Assembly (NCBI GenBank): GCA_964476895.1
Contig: CAYZCS010000024.1
Location: forward strand, 1 to 13,122
DNA length: 13,122 nt
Reading direction: 5' to 3'
From: JALYJZ01 sp964476895
Lineage (GTDB): Bacteria; Patescibacteriota; SICC01
In this document: positions 1-7,062 of the stretch, in pieces
Numbering within the stretch: position 1 is the first letter of the stretch
Layout of the letters: every line of letters starts with the position of its first letter
Made by a program: the position numbers and the translations under genes
The notes under the pieces: model-generated
The model's database searches: none
The model's input: the letters and a program-made list of their open reading frames with translations, nothing else
What the model was told of the DNA's origin: nothing

Positions 1-2
1 TT

Positions 3-467
3 CACGCACTGCGTGTCATGGGTGTACCCGTCGCCGGAGTAGCAGCCGGCCTGGCCACCGTAGCCGGTGCCGGTGAGCTGGTAGACCGACAGATCGAATA
101 CGACGAACGGCGCGGCGAACGGCACGCGCCGCTCGCTGACTCCATTGCGCAGCAGGCAGAAGGGCATGCACAGCGCGAGGAAGCCCGTAAACGGCTCAAG
201 GAGGACGGCAAGATAGACGCCGAAGTGCTGCGTCCGAAAGGTCCCGCCACCGATGCTTCCGCGGAGTCTCCCGGGACCGGGCTCACCGGCCGTGACGGCA
301 CCGTCGACGTCGACGGCGTGACCGGCAGCGTGGAGCTGGATCAAGGCGCGGATTACGAAGCAACGTCCGGAATCATCCCGGGCGGCATCCCGGAGGCCGG
401 AGGGTCCCGGTATCCCGCGGCGCCAGAAGACCACTCGGGCGAGACCGGTGGCGCGACCGCAGGCTGA
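3..467 (+). CDS. Hypothetical protein, 5' end probably outside window
   Basis: I do not recognise this protein. The frame is open from the left edge and ends at TGA 465-467. The first ATG is at 18-20, but it has neither a ribosome site nor a -10 element in front of it, so the true start may lie outside the window. From that ATG the product would be 149 residues. It begins with a small-residue, weakly hydrophobic stretch (VAGVAAGLATVAGAG), then a charged, probably helical segment rich in Glu, Arg and Gln, then a Gly/Pro/Asp-rich low-complexity tail. This could be the tail of a longer phage-like, membrane or surface protein, but nothing decides between them. It converges on ligA, with only nine bases between the two stop codons and no visible terminator. 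The opposite-strand frame here is Ser/Arg-rich and looks like a shadow. Confidence 0.5.
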   Translation, partial: HALRVMGVPVAGVAAGLATVAGAGELVDRQIEYDERRGERHAPLADSIAQQAEGHAQREEARKRLKEDGKIDAEVLRPKGPATDASAESPGTGLTGRDGTVDVDGVTGSVELDQGADYEATSGIIPGGIPEAGGSRYPAAPEDHSGETGGATAG

Positions 468-476
468 ACCGACGGA

Positions 477-2477
477 TCACCGGCCGATCAATTTCCGCAG
501 GCCATCTTCATCGATGACCTTCACGCCAAGCTTTTCCGCCGTGGCGAGTTTTGAACCGGGATTCTCTCCCGCCACCAGATAGTCCGTCTCTTTCGAGACG
601 GATCCGGTCGCCTTACCACCCTTGGAGCGGATCAGCTGCTGCGCCTCTTCCCGGCTCATGTCCGCCAGGCTGCCCGTAATCACGAAGGTCAGTCCTTCGA
701 GCTCGGCGGTCTTGCGGGGACGGGTCGCCCGCACGCCGGCGGCGGTGAGCCGGTCCAGCAGCTTCTGGTTCCACGGCTCGCTCAGCCAATCCTCGATCGA
801 TTCCGCCACCACGGATCCAACGCCCTCCACTTCGAGCAGGTCACCCGTATCCGTCTTGCGGAACCGCTCCAGCGTCTCGAAATGATCCGCCAGGTCGAGC
901 GCGGTCTGGAGTCCGACATGCCGGATCCCGAGTCCGTAGATGAACCGCCCCAGCGGGACTTCCTTCGCGGCCCGGATTCCCTCGACTACGCCGGCGGCTT
1001 TCTTCTCGGCGAACTTCTCGAGCGGTTCCAAATCGCCGGCCTTGAGCGCGAAGAGGTCGGCCGGATCACGGACCAGGCCTTCTTCCAGGAGCTGGCGCAC
1101 CAGTTTCTCGCCGATGCCGTCGATGTCGAACGCGTCCTTCGAGACGAAGTGTTCGAGCCGTCCCGCCTCCAAGGCGAAGCAGTCCGGGTTCGGGCACCGG
1201 GTGACCGCCTCACCCTCGGGCCGTACCAGCGACGTCCCGCAGTTCGGACACCGCTTCGGCATCCTGAAGGCCTTCTCTTTGCCCGTCCGGAGTTTCGGCA
1301 GCGACTGGACGACTTCGGGAATGATGTCGCCGGCTTTCTGCAGGATCACCGTATCGCCGATCCGGACATCCTTCCGCGCGACCTCGTCCTCGTTATGCAG
1401 CGTCGCCCGACTGACGGTGGTCCCGGCCACCTGCGCCGGCTCCAGCACCGCGAACGGCGTGACGGCGCCGGTCCGGCCGACGTTCACCCGGATATCCTTC
1501 ACGCGTGTCGTGACCTGCTCCGGCGCGAACTTGAAGGCGACGTTACCGCGCGCCGCCTTGCCGGCGACTCCCAGCCGACGGAAAAGCTTCCGATCGTTCA
1601 CCGTCACCACCACGCCGTCTATCTGGTAGGGCAACGCGTTCCGCTTGCGCTCCATCTCCTGCCAGAACGCGATGACCGCATCGGCGTCCGCCGCCACGCG
1701 GTCGTAGCGGCCGGTCGGAAACCCGAACTTCTTGGCGAACGCGTGCTCCTCGGCATGCGTCTTCAGGGCATGTCCGTCGGAATCGAGGACGGCATATGCT
1801 ACGAACGAAAGCTCACGCGCCGCCACCAGCCGCGGGTCGAGCTGGCGGAGGGTCCCCGCCGCGAGGTTGCGGGGGTTGGCATACGTGGGCTTGCCGGCCT
1901 TTTCCTGCGCCCGGTTGACGGCCTCGAACTGCCGGTAGCTCATATAGACCTCCCCACGGACCTCGACGGTCAGGGGCCGGCTGAGCCGGAGCGGCACGCT
2001 CTCGATGGTCCTCACGTTGGCCGTCACGTCTTCGCCGACCCGTCCGTTACCGCGGGTGGCGGCTCGTATGTACATCCCCTTCTCATACCGGACCGCTATC
2101 GCCAGGCCGTCGTACTTCAGTTCCGCGAAATACTCCGGACTGCTGCCGGCGAGCTTGGTAATCCGGCGGTCCCAGGTCCGGAATTCCTCAGGACTGAAGA
2201 CATCGGTGAGCGAGAGCATCGGCATCTCATGGCGCACTTCGGCGAATCCTTTCGCCACTTTGCCTTCGACCCGCTGCGTCGGTGAATCCGGCGTGACCAA
2301 GTCGGGAAACCGCGATTCAAGCTGCGAGAGTTCATGCTTGAGCGAATCCAGCGCGTCCGGCGAGATCTCGGAACGGTCCTCGACATGGTAGGCGTACCGA
2401 TGCCGGTCGATTTCCTCACGCAGCTTGGCGACCCGTCGCCGCGCGTCCGATTTCGAGATGTCCGCCGGATCCGTCAT
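477..2477 (-). CDS. ligA: NAD-dependent DNA ligase LigA
   Basis: LigA seals 3'-OH/5'-phosphate nicks during replication and repair, using NAD+ as adenylate donor. The 666 residues match the usual length. Domain order is complete: Ia (about 10-60); adenylation domain with catalytic Lys121 in ELKYDG; OB fold (about 315-395); four-cysteine zinc finger (Cys410, 413, 428, 433); helix-hairpin-helix repeats (about 445-580); C-terminal BRCT (about 592-666, with FVITGSL and GGKATGSVSKETDYLVAG). I chose ATG 2477 because the frame upstream is unlike LigA and a -10 hexamer TATACT sits exactly 6 nt before this ATG, implying a leaderless transcript. Oddity: in domain Ia the segment ISPDALDSL replaces the common PDAEYD, so the Tyr that contacts NMN in E. 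coli LigA is Leu here. I recall similar ALDSL versions in Patescibacteria, but did not check. Confidence 0.97.
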   Translation of the reverse strand: MTDPADISKSDARRRVAKLREEIDRHRYAYHVEDRSEISPDALDSLKHELSQLESRFPDLVTPDSPTQRVEGKVAKGFAEVRHEMPMLSLTDVFSPEEFRTWDRRITKLAGSSPEYFAELKYDGLAIAVRYEKGMYIRAATRGNGRVGEDVTANVRTIESVPLRLSRPLTVEVRGEVYMSYRQFEAVNRAQEKAGKPTYANPRNLAAGTLRQLDPRLVAARELSFVAYAVLDSDGHALKTHAEEHAFAKKFGFPTGRYDRVAADADAVIAFWQEMERKRNALPYQIDGVVVTVNDRKLFRRLGVAGKAARGNVAFKFAPEQVTTRVKDIRVNVGRTGAVTPFAVLEPAQVAGTTVSRATLHNEDEVARKDVRIGDTVILQKAGDIIPEVVQSLPKLRTGKEKAFRMPKRCPNCGTSLVRPEGEAVTRCPNPDCFALEAGRLEHFVSKDAFDIDGIGEKLVRQLLEEGLVRDPADLFALKAGDLEPLEKFAEKKAAGVVEGIRAAKEVPLGRFIYGLGIRHVGLQTALDLADHFETLERFRKTDTGDLLEVEGVGSVVAESIEDWLSEPWNQKLLDRLTAAGVRATRPRKTAELEGLTFVITGSLADMSREEAQQLIRSKGGKATGSVSKETDYLVAGENPGSKLATAEKLGVKVIDEDGLRKLIGR

Positions 2478-2483
2478 GAGTCC

Positions 2484-2489
2484 AGTATA
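2484..2489 (-). promoter_or_regulatory. -10 element of ligA (leaderless)
   Basis: On the minus strand TATACT is followed by six bases (GGACTC) and then the ligA ATG, so transcription should begin at or within a base of the start codon. No clear -35 box was found; the best candidate, TGACGC, is 19 nt upstream of the hexamer. Confidence 0.5.
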
Positions 2490-2569
2490 TCGGCTGTGGT
2501 AGGATGAGGCGTCAGGATCACTGGTCCGCCAGTCCCTGCATCGCTCTTTGTCCCCGACAGAAAGGTCCG

Positions 2570-2932
2570 ATGGGCACCATCGCACCCCCAGCCACTCCCA
2601 CTCGGGACGGCGTACGCCGCCTGATCGAGGAAGCACGTAGCACCGGGCAGCCGACCCCACTCACCCGCCCCAACGTGCTGAAGATCAACGGTCCGGGCAC
2701 GTCCGAGTTCTACCCCAAGGAGCGGACTGAGCTCTACGACGAGCTCTTCCGGAAGCTCGGGGTGACCCAGGAGCGCATCGGGGAATGCGTCCTCGAGCAT
2801 ACCCACGACGGCAGACTCTCCGGCCACCACGAGGTCACTGCCTGCGACTCGCTTTCCGTCTTCGTGCACGGTCGGAACGACAAGCCCGGGTTCGACCTCT
2901 ATCTCGCACCCGCCGGCTACCGCCAGACCTGA
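2570..2932 (+). CDS. Small hypothetical protein, paralog 1 of 3
   Basis: This is a 120-residue soluble protein with no signal peptide or membrane segment, and I do not recognise the family. ATG 2570 is preferred over an in-frame ATG at 2504 because AAAGG (2561-2565) lies four bases before it. It shares two blocks with the next two plus-strand genes. The first is a helix-like block, KERTELYDELFRKLGVTQ. The second is a C-terminal strand-like block starting at DSLSVFV and ending in DLYLAP. Similarity is pattern-level only, so common ancestry is inferred. A weak extended -10 (TGG then TAGGAT, 2500-2505) could serve as promoter, divergent from ligA. A strong terminator follows at 2951. The function is unknown. 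Confidence 0.75.
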   Translation: MGTIAPPATPTRDGVRRLIEEARSTGQPTPLTRPNVLKINGPGTSEFYPKERTELYDELFRKLGVTQERIGECVLEHTHDGRLSGHHEVTACDSLSVFVHGRNDKPGFDLYLAPAGYRQT

Positions 2933-2950
2933 ACCACACGACAAGGAGCC

Positions 2951-2994
2951 CGCCGGGGTCATGTATCACCACGATACGACCCCGGCGTTCTTCC
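2951..2994 (+). terminator. Intrinsic terminator after small paralog 1
   Basis: The arms CGCCGGGGTC (2951-2960) and GACCCCGGCG (2978-2987) are perfectly complementary. They enclose a second 5-bp stem GTATC/GATAC (2963-2967, 2973-2977) with loop ACCAC. A pyrimidine-rich tract, TTCTTCC, follows. It lies 18 nt after the stop of the 120-aa gene and just before the promoter of the next gene, so it isolates the two. Confidence 0.8.
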
Positions 2995-2996
2995 TA

Positions 2997-3025
2997 TTGA
3001 AAAAATAGCTGAACTGTGGTACATT
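2997..3025 (+). promoter_or_regulatory. Sigma-70-type promoter of small paralog 2
   Basis: TTGAAA (2997-3002) and TACATT (3020-3025) are separated by exactly 17 nt. The start is predicted near 3032, giving a leader of about 47 nt with a ribosome site before the ATG at 3079. It sits immediately after the preceding terminator. Confidence 0.75.
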
Positions 3026-3078
3026 CCCTGGCTCACGACATTCTTTCCCAATCTGCTGTCCACAACGAAAGGATCGAC

Positions 3079-3438
3079 ATGCCTCAGGCAATCGATTACG
3101 ACCAGTTGAAGTCCGACATCGAGGCGGCCGTCGAGTTCCAGGTCTTGGGAAACGACGCATACCTCGTGCTCGACGCCCACCACCTCGATCTCGAGGAGGG
3201 GCGGTTCGACCTCAACAGCGCCGAGCGGCGAGCCGTCATGAGCGTGCTGGCCGATCTCTACAAGATCCCCACGGGACAGGTGGAGATGGCGGAGGACAAG
3301 CCGTTCACCGAGTTCTCCTCCCCCGCTGCCGAGCAGGACATCTCGCTCTACCGCCTCATCAACGACGACGGATCCGTTACGTACTACCTCGCCATGCCAG
3401 ACCGGACCCCAGACGACTTCGTCGCCACCGAGGACTAG
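3079..3438 (+). CDS. Small hypothetical protein, paralog 2 of 3
   Basis: This is an acidic, soluble protein of 119 residues of unknown function. The start is fixed by the Shine-Dalgarno sequence AAAGGA (3068-3073) five bases before ATG 3079. The central block SAERRAVMSVLADLYKIPTG aligns without gaps to KERTELYDELFRKLGVTQ in the previous gene and to DEEWRAIRQTVADGLGIDAR in the next. The C-terminal block, DISLYRLINDDGSVTYYLAM, matches their DSLSVFV...DLYLAP and DTFELTV...YALTP. The N-terminus is predicted to be a short helix followed by strands (DAYLVLDAHHLDL). It has its own promoter and a strong terminator, so it is probably monocistronic. No catalytic motif is evident; a small alpha/beta binding domain is one guess. 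Confidence 0.8.
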   Translation: MPQAIDYDQLKSDIEAAVEFQVLGNDAYLVLDAHHLDLEEGRFDLNSAERRAVMSVLADLYKIPTGQVEMAEDKPFTEFSSPAAEQDISLYRLINDDGSVTYYLAMPDRTPDDFVATED

Positions 3439-3457
3439 CAGCACGCAGGAAAGAATC

Positions 3458-3508
3458 GCGGAGACCGCGCCTCGTCACCCGACGAACCAGCCCGGTCTCC
3501 GCTTTTCC
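3458..3508 (+). terminator. Intrinsic terminator after small paralog 2
   Basis: GCGGAGACCG (3458-3467) and CGGTCTCCGC (3493-3502) form a perfect 10-bp stem followed by TTTT. The loop itself contains a CGTC/GACG hairpin. It ends the transcript of the 119-aa gene before the promoter at 3526. Confidence 0.85.
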
Positions 3509-3525
3509 CTTGCCGGGGAGCGACA

Positions 3526-3554
3526 TTGACCCTGGGTATTCCCCGGATTATCAT
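3526..3554 (+). promoter_or_regulatory. Promoter of small paralog 3, leaderless
   Basis: TTGACC (3526-3531) and TATCAT (3549-3554) are 17 nt apart. Only eight bases lie between TATCAT and the ATG at 3563, so the transcript should start at or beside the start codon. No ribosome-binding sequence is present, as expected for a leaderless mRNA. Confidence 0.75.
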
Positions 3555-3562
3555 TGCTTGTT

Positions 3563-3940
3563 ATGACACACGAGAGAGAAACCAGTACGGCCACCGCAGC
3601 CGAATCCATCGCACCCGAACATTCAGAGGCAATCCGGGAAGCCGAAGGGAAACTTCGGCTGGTCGTTGACTGCGGACAAAGCGTCGCGATCGATTGCCTC
3701 TCCAGCCTGGGTGCGCCTCGATCAGATGAGGAGTGGCGGGCGATCAGGCAGACCGTGGCAGACGGCCTCGGCATCGACGCCCGGAACATCGAACAAGCAG
3801 AACGAAAGTTGGCACCTGTCCCAGGCAATAGCGTGTCCGTAGGCCAGACGGATACCTTCGAACTCACCGTCAAACATCTGCGCCCCGTAAACAACGACGG
3901 ACCGACGTACCTCCGGTACGCCCTCACCCCGATCTTTTAG
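3563..3940 (+). CDS. Small hypothetical protein, paralog 3 of 3
   Basis: This is a 125-residue soluble protein of unknown function. A TTG at 3554 is in frame, but it overlaps the -10 element, so ATG 3563 (MTHERETS) is the credible start. After a Ser/Thr/Ala-rich N-terminus, an amphipathic stretch (HSEAIREAEGKLRLVVDC) leads into the shared helix block DEEWRAIRQTVADGLGIDAR. A linker and the shared C-terminal block DTFELTV...YLRYALTP follow. Ungapped agreement with the two upstream genes is in hydrophobic spacing and a few identities: Glu at block position 3, Leu-Gly-Val/Ile near position 15, and the final Leu/Ala...Pro. Its stop overlaps the htpX stop tail to tail. Confidence 0.75.
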   Translation: MTHERETSTATAAESIAPEHSEAIREAEGKLRLVVDCGQSVAIDCLSSLGAPRSDEEWRAIRQTVADGLGIDARNIEQAERKLAPVPGNSVSVGQTDTFELTVKHLRPVNNDGPTYLRYALTPIF

Positions 3941-4842
3941 GCGCTCATCTCCCGCAGCGCCTGCGCTCGCTTGGGAATCGGCGGGTGGGTGTTGAAGAGT
4001 CCGGCGAACCAGGACTGGGCGTCTTTCTTGTGATCCTTGAGGGGGTTGGCAATGAAGAGATGGGCCGTCGCCTTGTTGGCCGAACGGAGCGGCTTATGGT
4101 CGCGGTCGATCTTCTCGAGCGCCCGGGCCAACCCTTCCGGATAGCGGGTCAGGAGCGCACCGGTGGCGTCCGCCATATACTCCCGGCGCCGCGAGATGGC
4201 CAGCTGGATCAGCATCGCGAAGATCGGGGAGAGCAGCACGAGCACGAACCCGACGATCATCAGGATCAACCGGAGCTGACCGCCCTCGCGGTTGGACCCG
4301 CCGCCGAAGAAGGCCATCCGCAGGAAAAAGTCGGCCAGCAGGGTGATGATGCCGACCAACACGACCACGATCATCATCAGCCGGATGTCGTAGTTGCCGA
4401 CGTGCGCCAGCTCGTGAGCGATCACGCCCTCCAGCTCCTCGTTCTCCAGCTTCTTGACGATGCCGGTAGTGACGGCGACCGACGCCTTCTTAGGATTCCG
4501 TCCGGTGGCGAACGCGTTCGGCGCCGGGTCGTCGATCACGTAGACCTTCGGCATCGGCAGCCCCGCGGTGATCGCCAAGTTCTCGACCATGTTGTAGACG
4601 TAAGGATTGTCCTCCTTCTTGATTTGCTTGGCGCCGGACGTCGCCAGAGCGACCTTGTCGCCGCCGAAGTACGAGAACAGCGACATCGCGACCGAGATGC
4701 CCACCGCGAGGACCAGGATCGTCGGGTCGCCGAAGTAGTACGACGCGAACCAGCCGACCGCCATGATCAGCAGCGCGAAGAACAGCAGGTAGAACAAGGA
4801 GCGGGCCTTGTTGCGCGATACCTGCGTGTAGAGTGTCGCCAT
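3937..4842 (-). CDS. htpX: HtpX-type M48 membrane metalloprotease
   Basis: A zinc endopeptidase that cleaves misfolded or damaged membrane proteins, with its active site on the cytoplasmic face. The 301 residues match the family. There are two N-terminal membrane segments (about 14-34 and 40-60). The HELAH zinc motif is at 143-147, with His143 and His147 as ligands and Glu144 as catalytic base. Two further hydrophobic segments follow (about 155-177 and 192-215). The third ligand is Glu221 in RREYMADATGA. The terminal FNTHPP motif (283-288) is typical. The ATG lies eight bases after the lemA stop, so the two are co-transcribed; this lemA-htpX pairing is common. No ribosome site is obvious, which fits coupling to lemA. 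The last codons overlap the convergent 125-aa gene by four bases. Confidence 0.95.
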   Translation of the reverse strand: MATLYTQVSRNKARSLFYLLFFALLIMAVGWFASYYFGDPTILVLAVGISVAMSLFSYFGGDKVALATSGAKQIKKEDNPYVYNMVENLAITAGLPMPKVYVIDDPAPNAFATGRNPKKASVAVTTGIVKKLENEELEGVIAHELAHVGNYDIRLMMIVVVLVGIITLLADFFLRMAFFGGGSNREGGQLRLILMIVGFVLVLLSPIFAMLIQLAISRRREYMADATGALLTRYPEGLARALEKIDRDHKPLRSANKATAHLFIANPLKDHKKDAQSWFAGLFNTHPPIPKRAQALREMSA

Positions 4843-4850
4843 GACGGCGC

Positions 4851-5414
4851 CTAGAACTTCACATCGACCGGCTGCTTGGCCGACGCGGCCTCGCTCTCGT
4901 CGAGCTCGAAGAACTCACGCTGCTTGAACCGGAAGATGCCGGCCACGATGTTGCTCGGGAACTGCTCGATCTTCGTGTTGAGATCGCGGACGTTCGCGTT
5001 GTAGAACCGGCGCGCCGCCATAATCTTGTTCTCGGTATCGGAGAGCTCGTCCTGCAGCTTCTGGAAGTTCTCGGTCGCCCGCAGATCCGGGTAGTTCTCC
5101 GCCACCGCAAAGACGCTCTTCAGCGCATCGGTTAGCATGTTCTCGGCCTTGGCCTGCTCCTGCACCCCGCCGGCGTTGATGGCCGCGGTCCGTGCCTTGG
5201 TCACGTTCTCGAAGAGCTGCTTCTCATGCTTGGCATACCCCTTCACCGTATCGACCAGGTTGGGGATCAGGTCGTAGCGGCGCTTGAGCTGGACGTCGAT
5301 GTCCGACCATGCTTCTTCAGACCGGTTCCGGAGCCGGACCAGGCTGTTGTAGATGACGACGAGCGCCAGCACGAGGATGCCGGCGACGATCAGGAGAATC
5401 AGAGTAAGATTCAT
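4851..5414 (-). CDS. lemA: LemA family membrane protein
   Basis: LemA proteins are small anchored coiled-coil proteins of unclear biochemical role, often encoded beside HtpX or TPM-domain proteins. The 187 residues fit the family. One N-terminal membrane helix (about 3-25) is followed by the hallmark VRLRNRSEEAWSDIDVQLKR, then RYDLIPNLVDTVKGYAKHE and a four-helix-type region containing ARRFYNANVRDLNTKIEQFP. The C-terminus ends in an acidic and hydrophilic tail. GGAAGGG lies just before ATG 5414 and acts as ribosome site. A TAGGCT hexamer nine bases upstream of the ATG is a weak -10 candidate, so the pair may have its own promoter or be read from the LysM genes 56 bp upstream. Confidence 0.95.
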   Translation of the reverse strand: MNLTLILLIVAGILVLALVVIYNSLVRLRNRSEEAWSDIDVQLKRRYDLIPNLVDTVKGYAKHEKQLFENVTKARTAAINAGGVQEQAKAENMLTDALKSVFAVAENYPDLRATENFQKLQDELSDTENKIMAARRFYNANVRDLNTKIEQFPSNIVAGIFRFKQREFFELDESEAASAKQPVDVKF

Positions 5415-5470
5415 GACCCTTCCAGCCTACCGCGAACCGGATGGGCGGTACAGGTGTCGGATGACCGACC

Positions 5471-5896
5471 TTATTCCTGCGGGATCGTCAGCGTCTGGCC
5501 GACGCGGAGGATCGTCTGGCGGGTGATACCTTCGTTCACCTCGACGATCGCATCGATCGAGGTGCCGGTCTTCTCGGCGATCCTCCCGAGAGTATCACCG
5601 GGTTGGACTTCGTATTCCGTGACTCCCTCCTGGGGCTGCGGAGTCTCGGCTGGCGTTTCCGTCGGTACCGCGGCAGGAGGCGATTGCGGCCCCACGCCCG
5701 ACGGGAGGACGCATCCCCGGAACGTGACCAGGAGCAACAAGCCGGTCGCCACCAGCAGGCTGATGAACCACTGGCGCTCGCTCATTCCCCGCGGGCCGCG
5801 GACAGTCGGACCTTCCGGGGGACGCGGTGCGCTTTCACGGACCTGCGTACGGGAACGTGGCTTTTCGTCGGACTGTTCGATTCTGACTTTGACCAT
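5471..5896 (-). CDS. LysM-domain membrane-anchored protein (short)
   Basis: This is a 141-residue protein predicted to sit in the membrane with a C-terminal LysM domain outside, where LysM binds N-acetylglucosamine-containing cell-wall glycan. Residues 1-42 are charged and probably cytoplasmic. A single hydrophobic helix covers about 43-60. A Pro/Thr/Glu-rich linker (about 66-92) leads to the LysM at 94-140 (YEVQPGDTLGRIAEKTGTS...LRVGQTLTIP). FRGC at the end of the membrane helix is not a good lipobox, so it is a signal anchor rather than a lipoprotein. ATG 5896 overlaps the stop of the preceding LysM gene (TAATG), implying translational coupling. No enzymatic domain is present. It could be a spacer, anchor or partner for cell-wall enzymes encoded elsewhere. 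Confidence 0.88.
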   Translation of the reverse strand: MVKVRIEQSDEKPRSRTQVRESAPRPPEGPTVRGPRGMSERQWFISLLVATGLLLLVTFRGCVLPSGVGPQSPPAAVPTETPAETPQPQEGVTEYEVQPGDTLGRIAEKTGTSIDAIVEVNEGITRQTILRVGQTLTIPQE

Positions 5897-6609
5897 TAGG
5901 GAATGTTGATTACCTGCCCGGGCTGGAATTCGATCGGGCGTTTGTTTCCGCCGTTCACCCGGGAGATTTCTTCCGGCGTCTCATCAAAACGCTCGGCGAT
6001 CGATTCAAGTGTATCACCGGCTTGGACGGTGTACGTGCGTACGCCGTCTTCCGATGGGGCGGTCGAATCCTCGAGACCGGGACTGGCGGTCGGGATTCCT
6101 TCGAGGAACGCCGAAGGTTCCGGGGATGGCGCTGCCTGTTCCTCGCTCGCACGTTGATACTCGATACCCACATACCCGCCGATTAAAATCACGGCAAGCG
6201 CCGCGAGAGCGGACGGCAACTTACTGACACGCTTCGCCTTCCCGGCCGGCGCCCGGTTCCCCGCTTGCCTCGGAGCTTGCTGCTGCGCTGCGGAAGCCGC
6301 ATGGGCCCGCTGCGCGGCCTCTTGGCGCGCACGTTCCTCGGCCTCCCGGGCGGCTTTGGCGCGAGCCGCGGCAGCCGCTTCTTCCTGTCGCATCCGTTCG
6401 ACCAGGTCAACCTTCAGATCCGACCGGGGAGACGAAGTATCCTGTTGCAAGCTCTGCGCCCAGCCCGGCATGGTAACCCCGCTGCCGGGTTGCTCATGCA
6501 AGCCGGCTTCCTCCGAACCCTGATGGGCGCCCGGGGACGAAGCATCGATCCGTTGTGGAGCTTGTTCCGGATGATCGTCCGGCTGCCCCTGTTGGTGTTC
6601 CGGCTCCAT
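5896..6609 (-). CDS. LysM-domain membrane protein with cytoplasmic coiled coil
   Basis: A 237-residue bitopic protein. Residues 1-65 are polar and probably disordered. Residues 68-105 are an Ala/Arg/Glu-rich predicted coiled coil (VERMRQEEAAAAARAKAARE). A basic stretch precedes one membrane helix at about 131-150. An acidic Pro/Ser linker then leads to a LysM at 192-237 (YTVQAGDTLESIAERFDETP...FQPGQVINIP). The positive-inside rule puts the coiled coil in the cytoplasm and LysM outside. It appears to be an expanded paralog of the next gene, whose start it overlaps. ATG 6609 is supported by TAGACT six bases upstream, a leaderless arrangement. It follows the MazG-like gene by 18 bp. A role linking cell wall to a cytoplasmic partner is inference only. 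Confidence 0.88.
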   Translation of the reverse strand: MEPEHQQGQPDDHPEQAPQRIDASSPGAHQGSEEAGLHEQPGSGVTMPGWAQSLQQDTSSPRSDLKVDLVERMRQEEAAAAARAKAAREAEERARQEAAQRAHAASAAQQQAPRQAGNRAPAGKAKRVSKLPSALAALAVILIGGYVGIEYQRASEEQAAPSPEPSAFLEGIPTASPGLEDSTAPSEDGVRTYTVQAGDTLESIAERFDETPEEISRVNGGNKRPIEFQPGQVINIP

Positions 6610-6615
6610 GCCGTC

Positions 6616-6621
6616 AGTCTA
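6616..6621 (-). promoter_or_regulatory. -10 element before LysM gene (leaderless)
   Basis: Minus-strand TAGACT, six bases (GACGGC), then ATG: the same geometry as at ligA and the MazG-like gene. It falls in the 18-bp gap after the MazG stop codon. A -35 element could not be assigned. Confidence 0.4.
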
Positions 6622-6627
6622 GCGGAA

Positions 6628-7047
6628 TCAGAGACCGGCTTCCTTGGCTTCGTGCCACAGCCTGTCGGTATGGCTGTCATGGGTAACGTCCGACCAACCC
6701 AAGCCCTGTTCAGCCAGTCGATTCTCTATGAATTCCAATCGGCGAAGGTTCTTTATCAGCATACTTCGCATGCCACGTTCCGGGTCGGCATGCTTCCAGT
6801 CAACGAGCTTACGACCGGCATACACGACATCCGCGTATTCGGCTTCAATCGCTTCAGGATCGCCCGACTCCAGGGCCTCCAGGAATTCCGCTACTTCGTC
6901 CCTGAAGTGTTCTTCGGCACGGTCATACTCCGCATACTCGAAACCTGCTGCTTGCGCATGACGCAAGAGCTCCGCACTGACTTCCAGTATGGGCCTCGTG
7001 TCGACCTGCTCCAAAAGCCGAGCGGCGAAGAATCCGTTGTCCGTCAT
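6628..7047 (-). CDS. MazG-like nucleotide pyrophosphohydrolase
   Basis: This is a 139-residue all-alpha protein of the MazG/NTP-PPase type, which hydrolyses (d)NTPs to monophosphate and pyrophosphate to clean the nucleotide pool. The Mg2+-binding pattern is visible: Glu51-x-x-Glu54 in RDEVAEF, followed by Glu70-x-x-Asp73 in EAEYADVVYA. The family-like tail continues as DPERGMRSMLIKNLRRLEFI. It has a single MazG domain, shorter than the two-domain E. coli enzyme. Substrate cannot be told from sequence. ATG 7047 is chosen over an upstream start that would run into tRNA-Leu; TATTAT six bases before this ATG supports a leaderless message. The gene starts 15 bp after the tRNA-Leu(UAA) 3' end and leads into the LysM genes. 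Confidence 0.8.
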   Translation of the reverse strand: MTDNGFFAARLLEQVDTRPILEVSAELLRHAQAAGFEYAEYDRAEEHFRDEVAEFLEALESGDPEAIEAEYADVVYAGRKLVDWKHADPERGMRSMLIKNLRRLEFIENRLAEQGLGWSDVTHDSHTDRLWHEAKEAGL

Positions 7048-7053
7048 ACCCGA

Positions 7054-7059
7054 ATAATA
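7054..7059 (-). promoter_or_regulatory. -10 element of mazG-like gene (leaderless)
   Basis: Minus-strand TATTAT, then TCGGGT, then ATG. The hexamer begins only three bases beyond the 3' end of tRNA-Leu(UAA), so any -35 contacts would fall within the tRNA gene. Read-through from the tRNA genes is an alternative. Confidence 0.5.
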
Positions 7060-7062
7060 CAG

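Noticed and set aside
882..2285. 467-codon plus-strand frame antisense to ligA
   Set aside because: A shadow of a high-GC gene: LigA is complete on the other strand, and this frame has no recognisable domains.
3985..4854. 289-codon plus-strand frame antisense to htpX
   Set aside because: His/Asp/Gln/Arg-rich mirror of membrane-helix codons; htpX is complete and has its motifs.
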